From the NCBI GenBank assembly GCA_017456805.1, contig JAFTIQ010000019.1, positions 1 through 64,000 of the forward strand: a DNA stretch of 64,000 nucleotides, given 5' to 3'. The notes beneath the pieces were generated by a model, which saw nothing but the letters and a program-made list of their open reading frames with translations, was not told the origin of the DNA and ran no database searches. Position numbers and translations under genes: made by a program. Source of the stretch: Lentisphaeria bacterium (GTDB taxonomy: Bacteria; Verrucomicrobiota; Lentisphaeria; Victivallales; UBA1829). Positions 51,777-60,270 of this stretch are shown here, in pieces. The first letter of the stretch is position 1. Each line of letters opens with the position of its first letter.

Positions 51777-52604
51777 ATGGATATTGATTACAATACACTG
51801 ATTTTGAAAACGATAAAAGTTGATCGGATTGAGGTGGATTCCAGGTGGATGACCGGAAATTTTCCCCCGGCATGGCGGATCATTTCCTACGCCCGCATTT
51901 ATTTCCCGGTCAGCGGAGAGGGCTCTGTTACGAACGACGGCGAAACCTATCATCTGAAACCGGGAATGATGCTGCTCGTTCCGCCGTTTGCAAATGCAAA
52001 AGTCTGCTGTCCGGAACGGCTTTGCAAATATTGGACTCATTTTAATGCGCAGCTTCCCGGTGCCCCCTCCGATCTCTTTTTCCTTCATGGAAAATGTATT
52101 GAGATCAGTACTGCCGGAAGAGAAGATCATTTTTATTCCGTTTTCGATCATCTGATCAAGATTGAAAATCAGCCGGTGAAAAGCCCGATCGATCATTATG
52201 AGTATGACGCTTATTTCCGGCTGCTGATTGCGCCGTTTCTGCGGGCATTAACGGAATCACCCGCAAAAACAGTGCTCCCGAGGGCAATGGAACTTCTTCA
52301 ATTCATTGAAGAAAATTACAGCAGGAAACTTACCCTGAAAGAGCTGGCAGAAGTCGCCTGTATGCACCCGAATTATCTTTGCAGCAGTTTCCGGAAAAGG
52401 ATGAATATGACTGTTTTTGAATATATCGAAAGAGTCCGTTTTCATCATGCTCTGGAATATATCCGGCAGGGGAAAATGATGTTCAGCGAAATCGCGGAAC
52501 TGACCGGTTTTTCCTCTCTTCAGGCGTTTTCCAAGAATTTCCGGAAGATCTACGGCGTTTCTCCCCGGAACTTTGATACGGCGGAAATCTCTATTAAATA
52601 TTGA
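51777..52604 (+). CDS. AraC-family transcriptional regulator
   Basis: 275 residues. The N-terminal half is a cupin-type sensor (YFPVSGEGSVTNDGETYHLKPGMMLLVPPF). The C-terminal half has two helix-turn-helices: KLTLKELAEVACMHPNYLCSSFRKRMNM (about 186-213) and GKMMFSEIAELTGFSSLQAFSKNFRKIYG (about 234-262). It probably activates the divergent pseudopilin/DUF4838 operon at 51622 in response to a sugar. The ribosome-binding site before the ATG is weak (CTCCGGATT), so its translation may be low. The GGQ-protein gene follows 16 bp later. Confidence 0.88.
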   Translation: MDIDYNTLILKTIKVDRIEVDSRWMTGNFPPAWRIISYARIYFPVSGEGSVTNDGETYHLKPGMMLLVPPFANAKVCCPERLCKYWTHFNAQLPGAPSDLFFLHGKCIEISTAGREDHFYSVFDHLIKIENQPVKSPIDHYEYDAYFRLLIAPFLRALTESPAKTVLPRAMELLQFIEENYSRKLTLKELAEVACMHPNYLCSSFRKRMNMTVFEYIERVRFHHALEYIRQGKMMFSEIAELTGFSSLQAFSKNFRKIYGVSPRNFDTAEISIKY

Positions 52605-52620
52605 GCAAAAGGTGGATAAT

Positions 52621-53028
52621 ATGGCTGAGTTGAAATTGATCCTGCCCCCCGACGAGGAACTGGAAGAGGAATTTGTCCGGACAGCCAGCGGTCCCGGCGG
52701 ACAGAATGTGAATAAAACTTCCACCGCGGTCAGACTGGTTTACCGGTTTATGGAAAGTGATTTCCTCTCAGATGATGTAAAAGAACGGCTGAAAAACCTG
52801 ATCGGCGGAGAGAAAGATTTTATCTCTATTCTTGCCCGGGAATCCCGCAGTCTGCCCGATAACCGGGAAGCCGCACGGATCAGACTTTCCAATCTGTTGA
52901 AAGCAGCTTTGAAAGTTCCTAAAAAACGCAAGCCCACCAAGCCGACAAGAGCCTCTCAGGAACGGCGATTGGCAGAAAAAGCGCGCCGCTCCGGGATCAA
53001 AGCAGGCCGACGGGCTTCGTTTGAATAA
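52621..53028 (+). CDS. Peptide-chain-release-factor-like protein (GGQ domain, ArfB-like)
   Basis: 135 residues from the ATG at 52621 (AAGGTGG upstream). The peptidyl-tRNA-hydrolysis motif is ASGPGGQNVNKTSTAVRL (GGQ about residue 25), and the C-terminus is strongly basic (KKRKPTKPTRASQERRLAEKARRSGIKAGRR). It has no codon-recognition domain. This is the layout of ArfB/YaeJ, which releases stalled ribosomes by inserting its basic tail into the mRNA channel. Its placement 16 bp after an AraC gene is probably incidental; a terminator follows. Confidence 0.88.
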   Translation: MAELKLILPPDEELEEEFVRTASGPGGQNVNKTSTAVRLVYRFMESDFLSDDVKERLKNLIGGEKDFISILARESRSLPDNREAARIRLSNLLKAALKVPKKRKPTKPTRASQERRLAEKARRSGIKAGRRASFE

Positions 53029-53030
53029 AA

Positions 53031-53062
53031 AAACACGCAGTTTTGAGGCTGCGTGTTTCGTT
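53031..53062. terminator. Bidirectional terminator
   Basis: AAACACGCAG (53031-53040) pairs perfectly with CTGCGTGTTT (53049-53058) and is followed by CGTTTT; on the minus strand an A/T run also follows. It separates convergent genes ending at 53028 and 53085. Confidence 0.85.
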
Positions 53063-53084
53063 TTAAGAGAGACTTCCCTTGAGA

Positions 53085-53813
53085 TCAGGGTGCAACTTTC
53101 GGATAATCCGGGTTCCAGTCTTTTCCCTGTGTTCCGCCATCGGCTTTGCGGGCTTCAACATGACCATCGGTGAACGCAAAGTTGTTGTTTATGCCGTGGA
53201 TCGGCTGCACGCAGCGGAGAGAATCTCCTCCTGAAGTACCAAGCGGAATCCGTTCATCTCCGGCAGGGCCGCCGGAACGGGGACCCTGAGGTCCAACCCA
53301 GCTGCTCCGGTCTTTGATCTGATCTGTACATGCAAAGTTGATGCACTGATTGCGGACGCGGGCGAGCTTCCGGCCTTTATCCATACGGGTTGCATCGTCA
53401 ACAAGTCCGAACTGACTGATTCCGTATCCTGCGGCGGGAGTTACTTCTTCAGCTCCCTGGAACGGATAGAATTTATTCTGATTAGCATAACCGGGACATT
53501 CGTAAACTTTCCAGTCAACATATTGAGCAAGAAGACCATACCAGTAGACGTTTCCGGCAGAACTCATTTTTACTCCGCCGTATTCTGCTGCCGGATAATT
53601 TTTTCCATATCCCATAACGAGAACACCGTCATTTTCTGCCACATACTGCTGCTGGGCAAGGTTGATCTGTTTCAGGTTTCCGACGCAATTGGAAGCCCGT
53701 GCCCGTGCTCTGGCGTTGTTGAGAGCGGGAAGCAGCATTCCGGCGAGAATTGCAATGATTGCAATCACAACAAGGAGTTCGATCAAAGTGAACCGACGAC
53801 GCATAATATACAT
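53085..53813 (-). CDS. Pseudopilin-like protein, locus 4 (orphan)
   Basis: 242 residues from the ATG at 53813, or 239 from the ATG at 53804; neither has a Shine-Dalgarno sequence. Prepilin motif [18 protein letters not shown], then [19 protein letters not shown]. The central segment has [12 protein letters not shown] and the C-terminus has [14 protein letters not shown]. Unlike the other four it is not followed by a DUF4838/DUF4091 gene: a terminator and the convergent GGQ gene come next. Its start codon lies inside the left arm of a 25-bp perfect inverted repeat, which may control it. Confidence 0.85.
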   Translation of the reverse strand: MYIMRRRFTLIELLVVIAIIAILAGMLLPALNNARARARASNCVGNLKQINLAQQQYVAENDGVLVMGYGKNYPAAEYGGVKMSSAGNVYWYGLLAQYVDWKVYECPGYANQNKFYPFQGAEEVTPAAGYGISQFGLVDDATRMDKGRKLARVRNQCINFACTDQIKDRSSWVGPQGPRSGGPAGDERIPLGTSGGDSLRCVQPIHGINNNFAFTDGHVEARKADGGTQGKDWNPDYPKVAP

Positions 53814-53927
53814 TATGTTAAGTCACGGTGTCTGATAATCAATGAGTTATGGAGTTTTTAAACAAAAACCGGTCTTAAAAAAAGGCCAAAACGAATGGAA
53901 AGGACTTAACATAATGTATATTATGCG
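53800..53927. repeat. 25-bp perfect inverted repeat around the start of pseudopilin 4
   Basis: 53800-53824 and 53903-53927 are exact reverse complements, separated by 78 bp. Each arm contains a near-palindromic 16-bp core, CATAATATACATTATG (53802-53817) and CATAATGTATATTATG (53910-53925), whose centres are 108 bp apart. The left arm covers both possible start codons. The gap 53814-54282 holds no gene; apart from this repeat and the promoter of the next gene it is very AT-rich sequence. Confidence 0.9.
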
Positions 53928-54210
53928 AAGTTGATAAGTGTCTCCACGCAAAAATTATACAACAAAAATTCGGATATGTCAAGAGGGTGATTTTAGGAAA
54001 AACAATCTTTTTTTGATTTTTTTTCAATTTTATCCTTTTCGCGCATGGATTTTATCATTTTTTTGCGAATAAAAGAATGAATATGCCATCATTAAAGAGT
54101 TAGCAAATTGCAAAAACAATCCATGTTGGAACAATGCTTTTTTATTTGCTCATATATATGAGTTATATTGTTTTTTTTGTAAAAAATATTATTTTTTTTA
54201 ATTTGTTTAC

Positions 54211-54238
54211 TTGCATTTAATGTTTTTAGCGATATATT
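54211..54238 (+). promoter_or_regulatory. Promoter of the GntR-type gene at 54283
   Basis: TTGCAT (54211-54216), 16-bp spacer, TATATT (54233-54238), with GTAGGAG at 54267-54273 as ribosome-binding site. Confidence 0.6.
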
Positions 54239-54282
54239 AGAAAAAGAAAGTCATATTTAACAGTATGTAGGAGTTTGTGAAA

Positions 54283-55365
54283 ATGAGAGCCGGACGAGTC
54301 AATATGACGGAAAATATCCGTGAGGCTTTGGAAGAGATGATCCTGCGCGGCAATTTCCGTACAGGAGAACAGCTTGCCTCCAATGCCGAATTGGCGGCGC
54401 GGTTTGGTGTTTCCACTCTTACGGCTGACCGGGCGGTTCGTTTGCTTGTTGATAAAGGTTTGGTTTACCGCAAACATGGTGTCGGGACATTTGTCGGTTC
54501 ACCGGAACCGCGGGAGCAGAAGCCGAAGTATCGGATCGCGGTTGCTGATAAGAAATTTCCTGCCACACCTGTATGGGAAAGTGCCATGGGGATCCGGACA
54601 AGGATCAGTATTCAGCATCTTTATATGAAACAGTGCGATGTAAAGTTGATTGATTATCTGACGCTTTGTGATCCGAAGCTGTTTGCGGCTGCCATAGATG
54701 GGATGGATGGTCTTTTGATTACCTCCGGATTTATTGATCCATTAACGGTTGAAATTTTGAAAAAGCTGGAAATCCCCGTTGTGATCACTCATTTGGAAGA
54801 AGAACTGGATCTTCCGTTTCACCAGATCATGTTTGATAACAGCCGTGGAATTAGGGCAGCAGTTGAAAAAATACTTCAGCAGAATCCTCCGGAAATACTG
54901 ATTGTTTATGAGAATCATCCTAACGGATTGCTCCGCAAGGAGATGTTTGAAAAATCTGTGATTTCCGGCGGTTATCCGGAGAAGCAGATCAAGTTCTGCT
55001 GTGTGGAAACAGATGCTCTGACGAATGCAATCCCAAGTTACCGTCTGGGATTGAAACTGTGTTCTGGGATCAAAGGAAAGTTTTTGTTTTCCACTTCGGA
55101 TGTAGTCAGTTTTTCTTTGCTGGAAGCCTTTCGTGAAAAGGGGATGGAAGCAGGGAAGGATTTTCAGCTTCTGAGCTACGATAATCTGGAAGATTATGGA
55201 TGTCTGCCGTATAAAGAACCTTGTTTGACGACGATTGATGCGCCGAAGGCAAGATTGGCGGAACGTTCTTCTGATTTGCTTTTGGAGCAGATTGGAAAAT
55301 CGTTGGATGAGACAGTAATTGTCCGGATTCCGACCAGGCTTGTCGTTCGTAAAACGGCATTTTGA
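54283..55365 (+). CDS. GntR-type regulator with LacI-like sensor domain
   Basis: 360 residues from the ATG at 54283, 9 nt after GTAGGAG; a GTG two codons earlier is possible. Winged helix: NIREALEEMILRGNFRTG, NAELAARFGVSTLTADRAVRLLVDKGLVYRKHGVGTFVG. The sensor has YRIAVADKKFP..., MDGLLITSGFIDP, PVVITHLEEELDLPFHQIMFDNSRG, KFLFSTSDVVSFSLLEAF and LLSYDNLEDYG. It heads the plus-strand locus 54.3-62.1 kb and is divergent from orphan pseudopilin 4, so it may control both. Confidence 0.88.
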   Translation: MRAGRVNMTENIREALEEMILRGNFRTGEQLASNAELAARFGVSTLTADRAVRLLVDKGLVYRKHGVGTFVGSPEPREQKPKYRIAVADKKFPATPVWESAMGIRTRISIQHLYMKQCDVKLIDYLTLCDPKLFAAAIDGMDGLLITSGFIDPLTVEILKKLEIPVVITHLEEELDLPFHQIMFDNSRGIRAAVEKILQQNPPEILIVYENHPNGLLRKEMFEKSVISGGYPEKQIKFCCVETDALTNAIPSYRLGLKLCSGIKGKFLFSTSDVVSFSLLEAFREKGMEAGKDFQLLSYDNLEDYGCLPYKEPCLTTIDAPKARLAERSSDLLLEQIGKSLDETVIVRIPTRLVVRKTAF

Positions 55366-55510
55366 GTCTGAGATACAGACAGAGTAAGAAAGAAAAAAAT
55401 AGGAGCTTGTCTCTTGAAAAAGAGAATCCGGGACAGTCGTTCCGGGATGGTAATTTGTGCATCAATTGTTCATGGTGGCAAAGGAAAAATATCCAAAACA
55501 GGAGGTTTTT

Positions 55511-56272
55511 ATGAACGATCGTAAACTTAGTTGCACGAGAAAAGGTTTTGTGGCAGGATTCACTCTGATTGAGTTGCTGGTTGTGATTGCAATCATTGCA
55601 ATTCTTGCGGGGATGTTGCTTCCTGCGTTGAACAGTGCCCGTGCGAAGGCTCAAGCCGCAGATTGTCTTGGTAATTTGAAGCAGTTGATGCAGATTCATC
55701 AGCTTTATGCCAATGACGGAGATGGTTGTGTTCCCGGATTGAACTCTAACAGTCAGTATGAGGCTATAGATCTGATTTACAAAAAGAATAATTATCTTGG
55801 AGATTTCAAAATTGCAAAATGTCCAAGCACAGCAGATTATAAAACGACAGATTTATATTACACTTATGGCTGTCCGATTGGATTTACCGGAGACTCTTAT
55901 GCAGAATATATTGCAGCGGACTTCAAACTGGCGGGCAGTTCCAAAAACACCAGATTCCTGAATACCAAAAGAATCAAAGCAGCTTCCTCTTTTACCTATA
56001 ACGGGGATTCTGCAAATGCGAGCCGAAAGAATCAGTATGCAGGGATTTACAGAGTGACATCCGGGGACAAAGGACGTTATTTTGCGCGTCATTCCAACAG
56101 AATCAATTTCAATTTCTGGGATGGACATGCCACAGCGTTGGATGGTATCACTTTCCAGAAAACTGTTGCAACAGAACGGAAGAGTGATGGTGGGGCATCC
56201 GGACAGTGGGTTCGCTGGATGGATCAGTATGGAATCCAATCCGGGAAGTGGATGGCATATACGGGAATTTAA
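55511..56272 (+). CDS. Pseudopilin-like protein, locus 5
   Basis: 253 residues from the ATG at 55511 (AGGAGG upstream). A longer leader than the others (about 18 residues including [12 protein letters not shown]) precedes [16 protein letters not shown]. Then [32 protein letters not shown] and the C-terminal [18 protein letters not shown]. The 145-bp gap after the GntR gene contains only small hairpins (TCTCTTGAAAAAGAGA), so it may be in the same transcript. Followed 18 bp later by the split DUF4091 gene. Confidence 0.88.
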   Translation: MNDRKLSCTRKGFVAGFTLIELLVVIAIIAILAGMLLPALNSARAKAQAADCLGNLKQLMQIHQLYANDGDGCVPGLNSNSQYEAIDLIYKKNNYLGDFKIAKCPSTADYKTTDLYYTYGCPIGFTGDSYAEYIAADFKLAGSSKNTRFLNTKRIKAASSFTYNGDSANASRKNQYAGIYRVTSGDKGRYFARHSNRINFNFWDGHATALDGITFQKTVATERKSDGGASGQWVRWMDQYGIQSGKWMAYTGI

Positions 56273-56290
56273 CAGAAGGATGTTCTGAAG

Positions 56291-56938
56291 ATGAAGAAAA
56301 AATTGATAGTTTTTTCCTGCATTATCGGTGCGTTGCTTTGCGGGCAGAATCTTGTGAAAGAAGGGGATTATACCCGTTTGCCGAATCTGGACGGTTTTGC
56401 CATGACCAACGGCGCAGGAAAAATCTCTCTTTTTACCGAAGATTATACATGGAACAAGTGTGCGAAACTTGAGATCACCAGAATTGTCAAGACAGCGCAT
56501 AAGACAGAAATGACAGCTGCTTGCGGCTGGATTGGATGTCATTCCAGAAATGCCGGTTTTGTTGTCAAACCCAATACAACATACCGTTTTTCAGTGGAGT
56601 TGAAAGGCTGCAAAGCCATGCGCGTTTCCGTGAACACCCAGCTGTGGGACGCCGGAAAAGGTGTTTGGCAGGGAAAATCCGGTTCAACATCTGTGGGACA
56701 AGTCAATATTTCTACTGACTGGAAAAAATTCGAAGGCACGTTCAAGACCGGTGCCAAAACCGGAAAAGCTGCTTTGCAGATTCAGATGTGGCATGATACG
56801 CAGTATGGTCCGCACCGATTTGCTGTTGGGGACTATGTTTTGATCGACAATGTGGTTGTGGAAGAGGTCAAGCCGAAAGTGATGCCTTCATCCACGCCTG
56901 CAGCGATACCTGAAGTTCCAAAAAAAAAGCGGTTCTGA
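56291..56938 (+). CDS. Secreted jelly-roll binding domain; 5' part of a gene split by a -1 frameshift
   Basis: 215 residues ending at TGA 56936-56938. Signal peptide MKKKLIVFSCIIGALLCGQ, then a CBM4/9-like jelly roll (NLVKEGDYTRLPN..., YRFSVELKGCKAMRVSVNTQLWD..., FKTGAKTGKAALQIQMWHD..., GDYVLIDNVVVEE). It ends in a proline-rich linker (MPSSTPAAIPEVPKKK) and only then the stop, as a multi-domain protein would before its next domain. The linker codons CCA AAA AAA AAG contain a slippery A-AAA-AAG heptamer. A -1 shift there joins this ORF to the frame that carries the CBM9-like and DUF4091 domains, giving about 923 residues in all. Confidence 0.8.
   Translation: MKKKLIVFSCIIGALLCGQNLVKEGDYTRLPNLDGFAMTNGAGKISLFTEDYTWNKCAKLEITRIVKTAHKTEMTAACGWIGCHSRNAGFVVKPNTTYRFSVELKGCKAMRVSVNTQLWDAGKGVWQGKSGSTSVGQVNISTDWKKFEGTFKTGAKTGKAALQIQMWHDTQYGPHRFAVGDYVLIDNVVVEEVKPKVMPSSTPAAIPEVPKKKRF
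56920..56929 (+). other. Slippery heptamer A-AAA-AAG / nine-A run at the frameshift
   Basis: Nine A's (56920-56928) followed by G. In the upstream frame the codons are CCA AAA AAA AAG, so the last two form the dnaX-type -1 site. Re-reading from 56929 gives GCG GTT CTG ATC TCT GAT... without a stop for 710 codons. No strong Shine-Dalgarno-like element lies about 10 nt upstream, and only weak pairing (CTCT...AGAG) is seen downstream. Confidence 0.65.
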
Positions 56939-59061
56939 TCTCTGATTCAGAAGAGAGTGTAGGAGATTTTAGCGTTCTCCGGGAAAAAGACAAAGCTTCT
57001 GCGTTGACCTCTTTTTCAGTTCGAAAGAAGGGTGATTCTCTTAAAATTACAGTTGATTGCCGGGAACCCGGAACAGTTGTGGCGGGCAAAGGTGTCTGGG
57101 ATGGTGATGCGGTTGAGATTTTTTTTGTTCGAAACGGGAAGCTGATTCAATTTGCTGCAGGTGCTGGAGGCGCAAAGTTTTCCACAGAGAATCTTCCGTG
57201 GAATGCAGTCGTCCGTACGGAAAAAAACAGATGGATTCTTACGGCAGAAATTCCGTTTGAGTCTATTGGCGGAAAACTTGAAAATGGCGATGAAATTGCC
57301 TTTAATATCGGACGTCAGCGTTTGAAAGCAAAACAATTTTTGACCTGGGCACCGCTGAAGGACAGTTTTCATGAGCAGGAACGGTTTGGAGTTCTTGTCA
57401 TGGGAGATTATGGTGCGGCATTTCAAAAGAAATTTGGGAAAACGCTTGCGGTATCAAGCCGTGCAGCATATGAAAAAGCCTGCTCTGACGAGGAAAGTGC
57501 CCGTTTGAAGCAGAAATATGCGAAACTTTCCAACCGGAAATTTGCAGTTGCACCGGTTTCGCCTGTCAGCAGTTTTGCGATTCCGTTTGTGCCGGAAGAA
57601 GTGTTTGATCTGGTGGAGAAGATCGAGCTTAATGCCGCTGTGAATGAATTCAAAGCTCTTCCTGTTGCGATCATGAATTTGACAGATAAGCCGGCGGATT
57701 ACCGTGTGATTCTGGAAACTGCTGAAAACAGATATTTTGGTTCTTACGGTTTGAAAGGTTTTCCGGTGGAAAAAATCACGCAGCGTTTTGCTGTCCGGTT
57801 CAAGGATAACGATAAAGATGCGGGAAGCCTGCGTTTTGATCCGCTTCCGAAGATCGGTGAAGCATGTACCATCACAGTTCCGCCGAAAGAGGCGGGAGTT
57901 GTCTGGTTTGATTTCAATACATCAGATGTCGCGCCCGGGGTTTACAGTGGAAGATTGCGCGTGATTCCTCTTTCTGAGCCTGCGAGCTGGACTGTGATCA
58001 ATAATCAGTATCACAACCGGAAATACACTGGAGAGATGCAGGATATTCCTGTAACGCTGACGTTAAAGAATGTGATTCTTCCGAAAGATCCTGCGATTCC
58101 GATGAACTTTTTCCAGTGGTCAACAGCGGAAGGGATATTTCGCGGGATGGCGGAGTGCGGAACCCGGGAATTCGGACTTGATCCCTGGGGATTTAAATTC
58201 AAAAAAGCCGGTCCGGGGAAATTGGAACTTGATTTGAATGATCCCCGATTGGCGGCTCAGCTGAACTCTTTGCGTTCTCAGCTTGCCTGGGCAAAGAAAT
58301 ATAATATCAAACCCACATTTTTCATTGGATTCGGTGCTTATGGTGTCTGTAAACAGAATTATGGTGCAGATTGCTGGGGTGATTGGATCCGTTGTGTGAA
58401 AAAATTCATGAATGCCAACGGTGTGGCGGATTCGGATTACATCATTGAAACCTGGGATGAGCCTCAGGATAAATATATGGCAGAGATTCTTGACAGTCAC
58501 AAACGTGCCAAGGCAGCGGAACCGACAGTCCGTCTGCTGGTCACTCTCGCCCACTGGAAACCCTCGGTTGCCAATATAAAAGCTATGAAAGGTTATATCG
58601 ACGGATGGTGTCTGTGGGGAACGCAGTATTTTGAAGCTCCCTATAAGGGAATCTTTGAAGATTATCAGAAGAGCGGAGTATTTCTCAGTCATTACATGTG
58701 CAGCATTTCCATGCGGGAGCACCTTTCCCGGTATTATCGCCGGATTCCCTGGACGGCGGCTTACTACAAGCTGAATGCATCTCACATGTTCTGGTTTATT
58801 GATAATTACGGTGGACAGGGCGCTTCCGACTGGAAAGTGACCACCCGTGGAGGGATCTGTTACAAGTCTTTTGATGATTATATTCCGTCGATCCGTTACA
58901 TGGCGATCCGGGAAGGTGTGACGGATATCAAGTATATTTCTCTGGTCAAAGATCCGGTGAAGGCACGGGCATATCTGGAACGTATTTATGTTACGAATGC
59001 CCATGATCCCAAAGAACCTGAACGAGTCCGTGCGGAGATCCTGCGGGAACTTGGGAAGTAA
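56929..59061 (+). CDS. CBM9-like + DUF4091 glycoside-hydrolase-like protein; 3' part of the split gene
   Basis: Frame open from 56914 with coding character from 56929 on. Its first ATG lies after the binding domain, and the TTG at 57004 has no ribosome-binding site, so it is unlikely to start alone. The CBM9/DOMON-like part reads GDAVEIFFVRNGKLIQF..., WILTAEIPFESIGG and EIAFNIGRQR. A beta domain (ITVPPKEAGVVWFDFNTSDVAPGVYSG) is followed by a DUF4091 catalytic-like barrel (KPTFFIGFGAYG..., YIIETWDEPQDKYM, DGWCLWGTQYF). DUF4091 proteins are GH-like and linked to polysaccharide use. Needs the upstream ORF for its signal peptide. Confidence 0.75.
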   Translation, partial: AVLISDSEESVGDFSVLREKDKASALTSFSVRKKGDSLKITVDCREPGTVVAGKGVWDGDAVEIFFVRNGKLIQFAAGAGGAKFSTENLPWNAVVRTEKNRWILTAEIPFESIGGKLENGDEIAFNIGRQRLKAKQFLTWAPLKDSFHEQERFGVLVMGDYGAAFQKKFGKTLAVSSRAAYEKACSDEESARLKQKYAKLSNRKFAVAPVSPVSSFAIPFVPEEVFDLVEKIELNAAVNEFKALPVAIMNLTDKPADYRVILETAENRYFGSYGLKGFPVEKITQRFAVRFKDNDKDAGSLRFDPLPKIGEACTITVPPKEAGVVWFDFNTSDVAPGVYSGRLRVIPLSEPASWTVINNQYHNRKYTGEMQDIPVTLTLKNVILPKDPAIPMNFFQWSTAEGIFRGMAECGTREFGLDPWGFKFKKAGPGKLELDLNDPRLAAQLNSLRSQLAWAKKYNIKPTFFIGFGAYGVCKQNYGADCWGDWIRCVKKFMNANGVADSDYIIETWDEPQDKYMAEILDSHKRAKAAEPTVRLLVTLAHWKPSVANIKAMKGYIDGWCLWGTQYFEAPYKGIFEDYQKSGVFLSHYMCSISMREHLSRYYRRIPWTAAYYKLNASHMFWFIDNYGGQGASDWKVTTRGGICYKSFDDYIPSIRYMAIREGVTDIKYISLVKDPVKARAYLERIYVTNAHDPKEPERVRAEILRELGK

Positions 59062-59098
59062 GAAAATCAAAAATAAAAAAATAAGAAAGTTCAGTTAG

Positions 59099-60259
59099 AT
59101 GTCTTTTTTTGAGAAATACCGGCTGGAAATCGGGGAAGGGAAAGAGTCTCCCTTCCTGCGGAGAGACAATGTTTGTCAGGATGGAACCACTCCCATGTAT
59201 CGTGATTTTGACGGACGGCTTTGGGCAATGAGCGGGCATACTCATTCCGGCGAGGTCGCTGTTTTTTCCGGGACATGTCTTGATGATTTAGCGAAGTGTT
59301 ATCCGATCAGAACGGATTTCCGTACGGGACATTGCGATCATGCTTTTTCCGGGATCTGTTATCCGGAAGGGATTCTTCCCCGTGGTAGTATTTGGCCTTT
59401 CGGTCTTTATATCTGCCCTGTAACGCATCGTTTTTTCTGCTGGTTTCACAATGAGACCGGCTGGAATGGAGAAGGAAGTGCATACGATTCCTACGGATTG
59501 TGCGAAACTCCGAAATTTGATTCAGATTTCCGTCATATTGGATTGATGCATTCCGATGATGAAGGGAAAAACTGGACCTTTGACCGCTGGGTGCTTGCGG
59601 GGAATGAAGCGGCATTCACGAATCGATACAATCCGGGCGCAGGGAATGCAGTCGGTCAGGATTCTTCGGAGCTTGTGCGACTCGGCAGCGGAGATTTCAG
59701 CATGTTCATTCCGCCTGATGACGATTTTATTTATGTTTTTTATAATATGATCACCCTTGATTTGAATGTGGAATCTAATGCCTGGCAACGGTGTGATGTG
59801 TATGTTGCCCGCTGCCGGAAACGGTCTGACGGCTTGATGGGGGATTTTGTCAAATATTATGACGGCAGTTTTTGTGAATCCGGAATATTCGGAAGAGAAT
59901 CTGTTATTATTGCAGATGCATGGCATCCGAGGGTCGTTTATTCCGAACCGGAAAAATGTTATATCATGACCAGTAAACCCATCATGTCAGTTAAAAACGG
60001 AAAAATTCCCAATGTCAGTGCCGATGGAAGAGTCATGCAGATTTCCACTTCTGAGGATTTGATTCATTGGAGTACGCCGGAAGTCGTTTATCAAAATGGT
60101 TTGCCCTGGGGAAATCATTACAATGCTATTGTTCCGGATGACAAGATTAATCAGCCTTGTATTTTGTCTGAAAATAAATTTTCCATTCTAACCAATCATA
60201 ATGGAACGGATGTGATCCGTTATCCGGCGGAATTAATCCCTTGTTATTTCAAAAAATAA
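59099..60259 (+). CDS. Sialidase-like beta-propeller, no signal peptide
   Basis: 386 residues. Strands of a propeller with an Asp-box SDDEGKNWTFDRW (about residue 152) and a second STSEDLIHWSTPEV near the C-terminus, as in sialidase or GH43-like propellers. The opening RDNVCQDGTTPMYRDFDGRLWAMSG takes the place of the sialidase arginine motif. No signal peptide and a weak ribosome-binding site, 37 bp after the DUF4091 gene. The specific reaction cannot be assigned. In the same operon as the pseudopilin, DUF4091 and heparinase-like genes. Confidence 0.68.
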   Translation: MSFFEKYRLEIGEGKESPFLRRDNVCQDGTTPMYRDFDGRLWAMSGHTHSGEVAVFSGTCLDDLAKCYPIRTDFRTGHCDHAFSGICYPEGILPRGSIWPFGLYICPVTHRFFCWFHNETGWNGEGSAYDSYGLCETPKFDSDFRHIGLMHSDDEGKNWTFDRWVLAGNEAAFTNRYNPGAGNAVGQDSSELVRLGSGDFSMFIPPDDDFIYVFYNMITLDLNVESNAWQRCDVYVARCRKRSDGLMGDFVKYYDGSFCESGIFGRESVIIADAWHPRVVYSEPEKCYIMTSKPIMSVKNGKIPNVSADGRVMQISTSEDLIHWSTPEVVYQNGLPWGNHYNAIVPDDKINQPCILSENKFSILTNHNGTDVIRYPAELIPCYFKK

Positions 60260-60270
60260 GATGACTCATC

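Noticed and set aside
57004..57006. TTG as an independent start for the CBM9/DUF4091 ORF
   Set aside because: No ribosome-binding site, and coding character continues upstream to the A-run; the protein would also lack a signal peptide.
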